DNA of 64,000 nucleotides, taken from NCBI GenBank assembly GCA_964632995.1, contig CAZWDL010000021.1, forward strand, positions 1-64,000. The letters run 5' to 3'. Shown piece after piece: positions 26,032-34,442 of the stretch (the first letter of the stretch is position 1; each line of letters starts with the position of its first letter). The notes below the pieces were generated by a model. The model did not search any database, was not told the DNA's origin, and saw only the letters and a list, made by a program, of their open reading frames with translations. Position numbers and translations under genes: made by a program. The stretch comes from CAZWDL01 sp964632995 (GTDB lineage: Bacteria; Bacteroidota; Bacteroidia; Chitinophagales; Saprospiraceae).

Positions 26032-26324
26032 GTAAATATTGACCGTTTTACAGAGACCGGCAAAATTCCATGGGTCTCCTGAATTGAGCTACTGGTTTGG
26101 TATGAATGGACAGCAGGAGAATAAAATAACACAATCACTTGTCCTTTGCTCCACATTAACCGTTACAAACCAATAGCAATAATAATGTTACGGAACGTAA
26201 AGATACGGAAAAGCCATGACCTATCTGTGGCTTTTCGCCCCTTTTTTATCCTCCTGTTCTCATAAATAAACAGGAGTCATTCTGATAACACTCACCACCT
26301 TAACCCGGGTTAAGTAATGGGCAA
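26032..26324. other. Gap upstream of pyrG with 16-bp palindrome
   Basis: The first part of the 645-bp gap between pyrG and the protease gene (26032-26676). No supported gene. CTTAACCCGGGTTAAG at 26299-26314 is a perfect 16-bp palindrome. A related ATTAACCCGGGATTAAC occurs near 27746-27762, and GTTTAACCCGGATTAAC near 21641-21657, so it may be a recurring protein-binding site. Confidence 0.45.
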
Positions 26325-26488
26325 TTAGGAACGTGCTGAAAATAAGTTCCCGTTTTTGGGGAGCGAATTGTTTTCGCTGCCAAGGCGGGAGGAGGGAGCA
26401 TAGCGGCGCTACGTGACCGACGAGCAACGCCGGCAGCGGAAACAAGGCGCCGCCAAAATAGGGAAGTGATTTTCAACATGTTCCTTAA
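26325..26488. repeat. 164-bp imperfect palindromic element
   Basis: The two ends form long inverted arms. The left arm starts TTAGGAACGTGCTGAAAAT (26325) and continues through GAATTGTTTTCGCTGCC; the complement of the right arm reads TTAAGGAACATGTTGAAAAT and CCTTGTTTCCGCTGCC. Most positions over about 58 bases match. The centre is GC-rich (GCATAGCGGCGCTACGTGACCG). Just outside the right end, 26494-26518 repeats the right-end sequence imperfectly (GAAGTGATTTTTCAAATAGG). Short frames within it are not called. It resembles a non-autonomous mobile or REP/MITE-like element, or a large RNA hairpin. Confidence 0.6.
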
Positions 26489-26676
26489 TAAGTTGAAGTG
26501 ATTTTTCAAATAGGTTCTGAACTGAAAATGTCGGATTTATTTTTGAACAATACTTAACCCGTTCAAAACAATAGGAAAACAGAACGATTTATCATCTTAG
26601 ATTGTTAATTTAATATTAACTAAATGTAAATTAAATGTAAACAACCATAAAACTTTCAGGTGGAAAAAGGCGACGT

Positions 26677-27615
26677 ATGAAGAAGTGGGTATTATTTTTT
26701 ATCATATTGGTTTCAAATGCAGCTTTTGCACAAAAGCAAGTAGCTTATCTTTCCACCGATAAGCAAACGGAAGACATTACCTCTTTTATTAAACCGCTCC
26801 ATCAGGAAATCGATTTTCAGTTGGTCAACGGCATGATTCTGGTCAAAGCGAGTATCAACTATCAAAGCGGCTTTTTTATTCTGGACACGGGCGCCCCCAT
26901 GTTAGTCCTCAACCAAATTAACAGACCCGGCGCCCTTGCTCAGAGCACTGCCGCCGGTTGTTCGAGCGTATTTAATGTAGGAGAAAGTACTGTCCGGCAT
27001 TTTAGCTGGGCCGGCATAGAAAAATACGAATTCAAAGTATTGGTGACCGATCTCAGCCATCTGGAAGCTGCCGTCGGCTGTAAAATCCTGGGGCTCATCG
27101 GATATAACCTATTCAGAAACCATGAAATATTCATCGACTACGAACGACAGCGACTCATCCTTTTCCCTTCTGATCAGAATCTTCTTCATCGTGCTCTGTC
27201 TCCTATCTACACTTCGGATATATCCATGCATGACCATCTTCCCGTCATTGAGTTTTCGATAGACGGGCGCGTCCTTCGCTTTGGGTTGGATACCGGCGCC
27301 GAAACCAATCTGATAGATCGGTGTGTAGTGGCCTCTCTGGATAAAGATCTGATTGACACCCTTGATAAGAGAAAAATTCAGGGATTGGACAAGGAAGTCC
27401 GGACTGTTCCTGTCATCCGGATCAGAAAGAGCAGTTGGAACAATGCGCCCATGCATCAGCTAAATTACATGGTTATTGACCTGTGCCATCTGAATTCAGC
27501 GGACGCTCCCTCAATTAACGGTATTTTGGGATTTCCCTTCCTGCGCTCCCTGAAATTATCCATCAATTACCGAAAGGGGAAAATTTATCTTTGGGAACAG
27601 CCCTCTAATCTGTAA
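26677..27615 (+). CDS. Exported two-domain retropepsin-like aspartyl protease
   Basis: A 312-residue protein with signal peptide ending near AAFAQ (residue 19). Two retropepsin-like halves are visible: the first active-site motif FILDTGAPMLVLN near 69-81 with the flap/hydrophobic partner ILGLIGYNLFRNHEIFIDY about 144-162, the second LRFGLDTGAETNLID near 204-218 with GILGFPFLRSLKLSINY about 286-302. Each half supplies one catalytic Asp, so the chain may act as a pseudo-dimer like pepsin. Periplasmic or secreted; substrates unknown. Stand-alone gene behind the 645-bp repeat-bearing gap. Confidence 0.85.
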   Translation: MKKWVLFFIILVSNAAFAQKQVAYLSTDKQTEDITSFIKPLHQEIDFQLVNGMILVKASINYQSGFFILDTGAPMLVLNQINRPGALAQSTAAGCSSVFNVGESTVRHFSWAGIEKYEFKVLVTDLSHLEAAVGCKILGLIGYNLFRNHEIFIDYERQRLILFPSDQNLLHRALSPIYTSDISMHDHLPVIEFSIDGRVLRFGLDTGAETNLIDRCVVASLDKDLIDTLDKRKIQGLDKEVRTVPVIRIRKSSWNNAPMHQLNYMVIDLCHLNSADAPSINGILGFPFLRSLKLSINYRKGKIYLWEQPSNL

Positions 27616-27655
27616 CACTCGCCCCGGCAGTATCAATTATACAACAGGCTTCCAT

Positions 27656-27690
27656 CCCGGCGAGCTCCGATGCCGGGTACCTTTTCTTTT
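27656..27690 (+). terminator. Candidate terminator of the protease gene
   Basis: Stem CCCGGC (27656-27661) / GCCGGG (27672-27677) with a 10-nt loop, followed by TACCTTTTCTTTT. The T-tract is interrupted, so strength is uncertain. Confidence 0.5.
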
Positions 27691-27785
27691 CTCACCGCTG
27701 AAAAGCGTTCCTGATCAATATTCAGCTCCCGATTCATTTATCGATTAATTAACCCGGGATTAACACTGAGTTAATGATTCAAAAC

Positions 27786-27793
27786 TAATTTTG
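27786..27793 (+). promoter_or_regulatory. -7 box TAATTTTG of the lipoprotein gene
   Basis: Exact TAnnTTTG match, 50 bases before the ATG at 27844. No clear TTTG at the -33 position. A TTAACCCGGGATTAAC near-palindrome sits just upstream (about 27747-27762), where a regulator could bind. Confidence 0.4.
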
Positions 27794-27843
27794 CAGCGTC
27801 TTTAATTTAATTGATTTAATCAAGCATAAAAAACCTGCATATT

Positions 27844-29313
27844 ATGCGTCTAAGATTTTCTCCTCTAGTGTTGTTGTTGCTACCGGCTCTTTTTTTTCTG
27901 GGATGCAACGATGATAACGAACAAGTTTTCATCGCCCCCAGGGTAACTGCTCCATCCGCCGTAATTTCGGTCGAAAACGGCGCCACCGGTCAATCCGCAA
28001 CCTTTGACATTTCGGTCGACCCCAGCCTGACGGCTACCTACCAGGCGTCCGGTGTCAACGTAACGGTGCTCAATTCTTCGGGTACTGTCAGCGGTAATAC
28101 CGTTACTATAAATTTTGACGCAGGCACTACTCCCGGCGCCGCATCCATTAAATTGACCGTCACTGATTCGGAGGGACAATCCGATGATGCAACGGCTACC
28201 ATAAACATCGGTGCGAATGAAAGCCTCGTAGTGGTTACCAATAATATCACGCAAAACACCACCTGGACTTCCGACAAGGAGTATATTTTGGCCGGGCGGA
28301 TCACAGTCGTTGATGGAGTCACCCTTACCATTGAGCCGGGCACGATCATCAAGGGTCAGGCCGGCACCGGAGCGAATGCAACTGCTTTGCTCATCGCCAG
28401 AGGCGGCAAACTCATGGCGGATGGAAGAGCGGATGCGCCGATCATTTTCACTTCTTTTGCCGATGAGATCACTCCGGAAGATATAGCCGCCGGCAATTTC
28501 GGCAGTCCGAACCTGGACCCGGATATCAACGGTCTTTGGGGAGGCGTAATTGTGCTGGGCCGGGCGCCTATCTCCGCTTCCAATGATAACGGTGATATCA
28601 GTGAAATTCAGATAGAAGGAATTCCCACCTCCGATCCAAATGGATTGTACGGCGGATCGGATCCCAATGATAATTCAGGGGTGTTAAGATACATTTCCAT
28701 TCGCCACGGCGGCGCCAATATCGGCGCAGGGAATGAAATCAACGGTCTTTCACTGGGCGGCGTAGGATCTGCAACCGTCGTCGAAAATATTGAGATCGTA
28801 GCCAATCAGGATGACGGCGTAGAGTGGTTCGGCGGAACGGTAAACGTGAACAACGTCGTAGCCTGGAATGTCGGAGATGACGGAATAGATACGGATCAGT
28901 CCTGGGCGGGCGTCTTGGATAATTTCGTAGTCGTCACTCCTACGGGTCACTGCTTCGAACTGGATGGTCCGGAAGGCTCTTTCGAAGCCGGTCATACTAT
29001 CCGTAACGGAACCGTTGTCGCTTCAGGAAACGGCCGTTTTGCGGAGGATTTGATCAATGTCGACCAGAATTCCATTGTTGCCTTGGAAAATATTTACTTC
29101 ACCGGAATAGTAGATGGTCAGCAAATAAACCGCGTTACGGCGCCGGGTGTTACGTTCAGCGGCATTCAGTTCGATGTTGCTGCTGAAGATCTGGCGAACT
29201 ACGTTAACGGCGAAGTTCCGGAAGGCGTTACGGCGGGAGGTTCCCCATTTGCTGATTTATCCGTGTTCTCATGGACCTGGGCGGCTCAGGCAAATGCATT
29301 TGAAGGTCTTTAA
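27844..29313 (+). CDS. Surface lipoprotein with beta-helix-like repeats
   Basis: A 489-residue lipoprotein: hydrophobic segment 8-20 and lipobox LFFLGC (Cys21). An Ig-like segment covers about 38-120. From about 140 onward come parallel beta-helix-type strands, including ITVVDGVTLTIEPGTIIKG, GLWGGVIVLGRAPIS and DDGVEWFGGTVNVNNVVAWN. Proteins with this GLWGGVIVLG signature are often encoded beside TonB-dependent receptors in Bacteroidota. Likely surface-exposed binding partner of the receptor encoded next, which starts 90 bp further on. Ligand unknown. A hairpin between the genes would make this product more abundant than the receptor. Confidence 0.7.
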   Translation: MRLRFSPLVLLLLPALFFLGCNDDNEQVFIAPRVTAPSAVISVENGATGQSATFDISVDPSLTATYQASGVNVTVLNSSGTVSGNTVTINFDAGTTPGAASIKLTVTDSEGQSDDATATINIGANESLVVVTNNITQNTTWTSDKEYILAGRITVVDGVTLTIEPGTIIKGQAGTGANATALLIARGGKLMADGRADAPIIFTSFADEITPEDIAAGNFGSPNLDPDINGLWGGVIVLGRAPISASNDNGDISEIQIEGIPTSDPNGLYGGSDPNDNSGVLRYISIRHGGANIGAGNEINGLSLGGVGSATVVENIEIVANQDDGVEWFGGTVNVNNVVAWNVGDDGIDTDQSWAGVLDNFVVVTPTGHCFELDGPEGSFEAGHTIRNGTVVASGNGRFAEDLINVDQNSIVALENIYFTGIVDGQQINRVTAPGVTFSGIQFDVAAEDLANYVNGEVPEGVTAGGSPFADLSVFSWTWAAQANAFEGL

Positions 29314-29339
29314 ATAACACAAAGCAGCCTTACAAAGAG

Positions 29340-29378
29340 AAGACCTGTAATTTTTTTACAGGTCTTTTCGCTATTTTA
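29340..29378 (+). terminator. Intercistronic terminator-like hairpin
   Basis: AAGACCTGTAA (29340-29350) pairs perfectly with TTACAGGTCTT (29356-29366), loop TTTTT, followed by TTCGCTATTTT. It lies 26 bp after the lipoprotein stop and 26 bp before the receptor start; partial termination would set the ratio of the two proteins. Confidence 0.65.
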
Positions 29379-29403
29379 TACATAAATCTAAATTCAAGCA
29401 TAA

Positions 29404-32301
29404 GTGAAACGGTTATTTTTCATTTTTTTCGTTTTTATCGCTGTTGGAGTTTATGGCCAAAAAGGAATTATTCGGGGTACGGTCATTGAAGAAGCCAGCG
29501 CGGATCCTGCTATCGGAGTCAACATACTCATTAAAGACACCTCAGTCGGGGCTGTAACGGACCTCGACGGCGCTTTTTCCATTGAGGTGGCGGAGGGCGC
29601 CTATACTTTGCAGATTTCTTATTTAGGCTTTCAGTCGATCACCATTGAAAACGTCGAAGTGAAAGCCGGGGAAGTCACGATACTGGGTGATATCCGTATT
29701 TCGGAAGACGTGCTGGAAATGCAAGAGGTAGTAGTGACCGCCGAAGAGATAAGGAAAACAGAGGTAGCGCTTCTCACCCTAAAGAAAAAATCGCCGAGTA
29801 TGATGGACGGCATTTCTTCCGAAAAGATCAAGCTAACAGGCGACGGCACTGCCGTGGAAGCAGCAAAAAGAGTGACCGGCGTTTCAGTGGAAGGAGGTAA
29901 ATACGTCTACGTCAGAGGGTTAGGCGACCGTTATTCGAAGACCACGCTGAACAATGCGGATATTCCCGGCCTGGACCCTGACAGAAACACGCTGCAAATG
30001 GATATCTTCCCGACCAGCTTGATTGAAAATATCACGGTAATAAAAAATTTCACGGCAGAACATCCTGCTGATTTCACGGGCGGTTTATTGAATATCGAAA
30101 CTAAATCGTTTCCGGAAGAAAGGATTTTAGACGTATCCGTAAGTACTTCTTTCAATCCGGATATGCATTTTAATTCCAACTACCTGACTTATCAAGGCGG
30201 CGATACTGATTTTTTAGGTTTTGATGACGGCGCCCGCACACTCCCGCCGGGTGCGGATCAGACTAACATTCCGACGCCGATCAGCGGAGATTCCAAAGAG
30301 GAGGTTGTCAACTTTATTAAGGGATTCAATCCTGAACTCGCGGCTAATCGACAAACCAGCTTCATGGACTTTAGCGCCGGCATGTCTTTTGGCGACCAAA
30401 TCAATTTAAACCCGGACAAATACGGGATGAACGGCCCCAAGCTCGGATACATTTTCTCCCTGTCATATAAAATGGATCATAGATATTATGATGATGTAAT
30501 CTATGGGGAATTTCAGCGGTTCATCGATCCCGAAAAGTTGGAAATGCGTTACGCCACTCTCCAGAACGGTCAATTGGGAGAACGCAATGTACTGATCGGC
30601 GCGTTAGGCGGACTGGCTTACAAAAACAAGAATTCAAAAATCAGGCTGACGGCCATGCACCTGCAAAATGGAGAGAGCCGGGCCGGAAAATTCCGCATTG
30701 ACAATGACGGTGAAGCGGTCGGGCAATCCGGATATATCGCATCCTCGGATAACCTTGAATTTAATGAAAGGGCCCTTAGCAATATTTTGTTGAATGGCAC
30801 TCATAAAAATACTAACTCCGGCTGGGAGATAGACTGGCTGTTGTCTCCGACTTTTTCCAGCCAGGAAGACCCCGATATCAGGAAAACGGCATTCACTCTG
30901 ACGCCGGTCGATACGCTCTTCATAGCAGGCGCAGGAGGTAACCCGGCGCGCATCTGGAGGTCCCTGAACGAATTCAATGCGACTGCAAAATTTGACATCA
31001 CCAAAAAATACAGGTTTAACAATGCGCCGGCAAAATTCAAGTTCGGCGCCGGCCATGCCTATAAGCAAAGAGATTACGAAATTCTATTCTTTGACATTCA
31101 ATTTTTTGCAACCCAATCATGGCCTAACCCGGATCCATCCGTCGTGCTTTCACCGGAAAATCTTTATCCGAACAGACCGAACAGCATCTATTACCAGTCC
31201 GGCAACAATAGCCCAAACCCCAATGCTTACGAATCAAATGTAAACAATACCGCCTTTTACGTTTCAAACGAAATAGAGTTCTTGCCGGGCCTTAAGACCA
31301 TTCTCGGCCTCAGAGCTGAAAACTACGTGCAACGACATACGGGGCGCGACCAACGGTACGCCAGCGGCGATTTCACTAACGGCAGAAACCTGGACAATGA
31401 AAAAGTCCTGGAATCACTCGACCTTTTCCCCTCTGTAAACCTGGTTTACGAACTGGTTGAAAACCAAAACCTGAGAGGTTCCTATTCCCGAACGATAGCA
31501 AGGCCGTCTTTTAAAGAATTGTCGTTCGCTCAAATCCTCGATCCTATCACCAACCGGATCTTTAACGGTAGCTTATTCACCTATTCCGACTGGAACGGCC
31601 GGCTTACCGAAACCCGCATCGATAATTTTGACCTGCGCTGGGAAATGTTTATGGAAAACGGCCAGATTTTCTCCGTAAGCGCCTTTTTCAAGAACTTCGA
31701 TAATCCAATCGAGTTGGTGCGCATTCCCGAACAACAGACCAGTACGGAATACCAGCCGCGTAACGTAGGAGACGGAATACTTTACGGCGTAGAATTAGAG
31801 TTTAGAAAGGACCTGAATTTCATCGCTCCTTTTTTGAACGACTTCAAACTCAGCACCAACGTAACCTTGGTCGAGTCCCTGATCGATATGACCTTGACGG
31901 AATTTAACTCCAGAAAGACTTATGAAAAAAGCGGGCAAGAGATCACTGATACTCGTCAGATGGCCGGACAGGCGCCTTTCGTCATCAACACCGGTCTTGT
32001 TTACAATAATAACAACCTAGGCCTCGATGCAGGCTTATTTTACAATGTTAAAGGAGAAACACTCGAAATCGTCGGGGCCGGCCTTTTCCCGGACATTTTC
32101 TACCAACCCTTTCACAGCCTCAATTTTTCCTTAAACAAAAAAATCGGAGAAGATCAAAAAACTACCATAGATTTCAAGATTTCCAATATTCTGAACGATC
32201 GCATTGAAAGTCTATATCAGTCTTTCAATGCCGAGGCCCAGCCTTTCAATAGCCTCGCGCCGGGGCGATCCTTCGGAATAGGGATAAGTCACAGATTTTA
32301 G
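29404..32301 (+). CDS. TonB-dependent outer-membrane receptor
   Basis: A 965-residue receptor starting at GTG. Signal peptide ends near GVYGQ (19). Residues 20-110 are a carboxypeptidase-regulatory-like beta-sandwich (GIIRGTVIEE... GAVTDLDGAFSIEV... YTLQISYLGFQS). The plug domain spans about 125-240 with VSVEGGKYVYVRGLGDRYSKTTLNN and IPGLDPDRNTLQMDIFPTSL, and the rest is a 22-strand-type barrel ending GRSFGIGISHRF with a terminal Phe. It is not a SusC protein: no SusD is adjacent. Substrate uptake is energised by TonB. The neighbouring PiT-like permease makes phosphate or a phosphate-containing compound one possible substrate (inference). Confidence 0.88.
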   Translation: MKRLFFIFFVFIAVGVYGQKGIIRGTVIEEASADPAIGVNILIKDTSVGAVTDLDGAFSIEVAEGAYTLQISYLGFQSITIENVEVKAGEVTILGDIRISEDVLEMQEVVVTAEEIRKTEVALLTLKKKSPSMMDGISSEKIKLTGDGTAVEAAKRVTGVSVEGGKYVYVRGLGDRYSKTTLNNADIPGLDPDRNTLQMDIFPTSLIENITVIKNFTAEHPADFTGGLLNIETKSFPEERILDVSVSTSFNPDMHFNSNYLTYQGGDTDFLGFDDGARTLPPGADQTNIPTPISGDSKEEVVNFIKGFNPELAANRQTSFMDFSAGMSFGDQINLNPDKYGMNGPKLGYIFSLSYKMDHRYYDDVIYGEFQRFIDPEKLEMRYATLQNGQLGERNVLIGALGGLAYKNKNSKIRLTAMHLQNGESRAGKFRIDNDGEAVGQSGYIASSDNLEFNERALSNILLNGTHKNTNSGWEIDWLLSPTFSSQEDPDIRKTAFTLTPVDTLFIAGAGGNPARIWRSLNEFNATAKFDITKKYRFNNAPAKFKFGAGHAYKQRDYEILFFDIQFFATQSWPNPDPSVVLSPENLYPNRPNSIYYQSGNNSPNPNAYESNVNNTAFYVSNEIEFLPGLKTILGLRAENYVQRHTGRDQRYASGDFTNGRNLDNEKVLESLDLFPSVNLVYELVENQNLRGSYSRTIARPSFKELSFAQILDPITNRIFNGSLFTYSDWNGRLTETRIDNFDLRWEMFMENGQIFSVSAFFKNFDNPIELVRIPEQQTSTEYQPRNVGDGILYGVELEFRKDLNFIAPFLNDFKLSTNVTLVESLIDMTLTEFNSRKTYEKSGQEITDTRQMAGQAPFVINTGLVYNNNNLGLDAGLFYNVKGETLEIVGAGLFPDIFYQPFHSLNFSLNKKIGEDQKTTIDFKISNILNDRIESLYQSFNAEAQPFNSLAPGRSFGIGISHRF

Positions 32302-32449
32302 GAATGAGGAAAGAAATAATCGATTCACTAAAAACCACAGTTTTACGGTTTCAATGATTGATCTGATCCGATCATCCAAGCTCCGGACAATTTCTTAGGC
32401 TGACTGGTTATTTCTGTCTACATTTACGCTAACGAAAGAACAACTGGTC

Positions 32450-33478
32450 ATGGATCTCACCTTTCTCGTCATGTGGCTCGGTTTTGCGCTGGCTTCCCTT
32501 TCCGTTGTCGGTAACGATGTCATCCAGACCTTGGGTACTTTTCTCACTTCCAACGAAAACCGGGTCCCCTGGTATGTCTTATGGCTTTTCGCCGGGCTGG
32601 TACTTGCCGGTGTACTGATTTACGGTTATAATATGGACAACATCGCCTACGGCCGGCTCGACAAATTTGTTTTCCCCGAGCGTTACGCCTGGTATTACCT
32701 GTTGCCGCCTATCGTCCTGCTTACCATCACCCGGCTTGGCATTCCGGTGAGTACGACCTTTATGATCCTGACGCTTTTCTCATTGAGTGAAATTCCTGCT
32801 GATCTCACCGCCATGATGGGCAGTGTTTTCGATACCGATCAGCAACTGGGGGGAATGATCCAAAAATCGATAATGGGGTACTTGGTCGCTTTCGGCGCCG
32901 CTATTTTGATCTACCTCGGTATCACCACGTTTACCGAAAAGTATTTTATCGAACACCCACTGAAAGATAGCCGTCTCATTCCATGGACGGTTGCACAGTG
33001 GTTATCTACTGGTTTTTTGTGGTCGCAGTGGTTGACGCAGGACCTGGCCAACATTTACATATACCTGAAAGGAGGAACGGAGTTGTCCCCTCTTGGTTTT
33101 TTCATTTCCCTGGTCATCATCCTGGGACTACTGGCTTACATCTTCTACCTAAAAGGAGGGGCAGTACAGAAGGTTGTCCGGCAGAAAACCAACACCGCTG
33201 ATATCCGGTCGGCTACCTTTGTCGACCTCATCTACGGTATCATTCTATATATTTTCAAGTACGATTATTTCGGTCTTTGGGGTGGTAAGATACCCATGAG
33301 CACCACCTGGGTTTTCATCGGTTTGCTCGCCGGCCGGGAAATCGCCATCCGGCTGAGACTGGAAAAGCGCATCAGCAAACAAATCGCCAGGATGATATTC
33401 ACCGACCTGGCAAAGGTTTTTGCCGGCCTTGTGGTTTCTGTGCTACTGGTATTTTTGGTCCGGTTGCTGGCAGCCTAG
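32450..33478 (+). CDS. PiT-family-related membrane permease
   Basis: A 342-residue inner-membrane protein with about nine hydrophobic helices. GNDVIQTLGTFLTSNE (about 22-37) parallels the GANDVANAFGT repeat motif of PiT phosphate transporters, and GIPVSTTFMIL (about 101-111) parallels their PVSTTH motif. The second inverted copy of the motif is less clear (VAQWLSTGFLWSQWLTQDLANI). Related Bacteroidota proteins are usually listed as hypothetical or inorganic phosphate transporter-like. Proton- or sodium-coupled transport of phosphate or another oxyanion is probable but not shown. It follows the TonB receptor by 148 bp. Confidence 0.65.
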   Translation: MDLTFLVMWLGFALASLSVVGNDVIQTLGTFLTSNENRVPWYVLWLFAGLVLAGVLIYGYNMDNIAYGRLDKFVFPERYAWYYLLPPIVLLTITRLGIPVSTTFMILTLFSLSEIPADLTAMMGSVFDTDQQLGGMIQKSIMGYLVAFGAAILIYLGITTFTEKYFIEHPLKDSRLIPWTVAQWLSTGFLWSQWLTQDLANIYIYLKGGTELSPLGFFISLVIILGLLAYIFYLKGGAVQKVVRQKTNTADIRSATFVDLIYGIILYIFKYDYFGLWGGKIPMSTTWVFIGLLAGREIAIRLRLEKRISKQIARMIFTDLAKVFAGLVVSVLLVFLVRLLAA

Positions 33479-33674
33479 TGCGGAACTAAGTACGAGGAAC
33501 GAAGTTTTGACGACCGGATACTCCTCTTTGGGAAGGTCTGGCATCTGATATCTGGTTTCTGACGTCTTTTTGATCCGACAAGATTAAATTCCTTGAACTT
33601 AGGGCAGGATGCGGGATAGCCTCCGTTAGAACCCAGCCTGCTATAGCAACTGCCGACCGACGACAGCTAACTTC

Positions 33675-34352
33675 CTATTGCTCCAACTCTTCCATCCGGT
33701 AATCCCGTAATTCCACCTCCAGACTGCCGGTGGATACGAAACGTCCGTTATCTAGCTGTGTCATGACATCCTGGTACTCACCGATGACGCGTTCGCGCTG
33801 GTCGCTGCTCCATATTTTAACTTTTTTGATCATGTCAAAAAGAGTGTCGCCGTTTAAATCCAGCAGCCAGGTGTCCTGTTGTACACACTCCCCTTCTTCA
33901 CAGCGATACATAGCCAGGGTTTGGCGGTGTTGCATCTCTCCTTCGATCATTTCAAAAAGTTCAATCGCATTTCGAAGGCCCTCTCCTTCGTACCGGACGA
34001 TGTAATAGGGTTTACCTTCTCCTTTAATAGCATATACAGCGTAGGCATCGTAAGATTTCGGCAGCTTTTCCCGCCATGCTTTTTTGAAGATTCCCATAGC
34101 GCCTTCCGGGAGTTTTTCCCCTTTGAAAAAGAAGTCATAAGAGGCAGAAGTATCGGCGGAAGGATAGACGTGCAGGTTGCCGACATTCGTTTCTTCAAAA
34201 AACGAAATGACGGCAGCCGCCTCTAAGGATTCCACCCGGTTATTGGCAGGATATTTTTTCTTCTCCAGGTTTTCCACGGGTACCTGGCCGGGGAGGGAAA
34301 GTGAAAATAAAAATACACCTATTGTGATAAACACTAATCTTACAATGACCAT
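33675..34352 (-). CDS. Hypothetical exported protein
   Basis: A 225-residue protein with a signal peptide (residues 1-22, ending SLPGQ). The mature chain is mixed alpha/beta with AISFFEETN-like and KPYYIVRYEGEG motifs and a hydrophilic C-terminus. I do not recognise the family. Tandem Cys at RCEEGECVQQD (about 150-157) could form a disulfide. It sits downstream of the giant repeat protein on the same strand, 90 bp past its stop. Confidence 0.55.
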   Translation of the reverse strand: MVIVRLVFITIGVFLFSLSLPGQVPVENLEKKKYPANNRVESLEAAAVISFFEETNVGNLHVYPSADTSASYDFFFKGEKLPEGAMGIFKKAWREKLPKSYDAYAVYAIKGEGKPYYIVRYEGEGLRNAIELFEMIEGEMQHRQTLAMYRCEEGECVQQDTWLLDLNGDTLFDMIKKVKIWSSDQRERVIGEYQDVMTQLDNGRFVSTGSLEVELRDYRMEELEQ

Positions 34353-34442
34353 ATCGCTTATAAATATCTGATTTTCAAAAAAAACTGTTTTATTTATAAA
34401 ACTGTATGAGTCACCGGATGTTCGACCGGACGCTTTTTCCGG

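Noticed and set aside
26260..26509. Two short minus-strand frames in the pyrG-protease gap
   Set aside because: They lie across the imperfect palindrome and its flank; the sequence is explained by inverted repeat structure and has no coding features.
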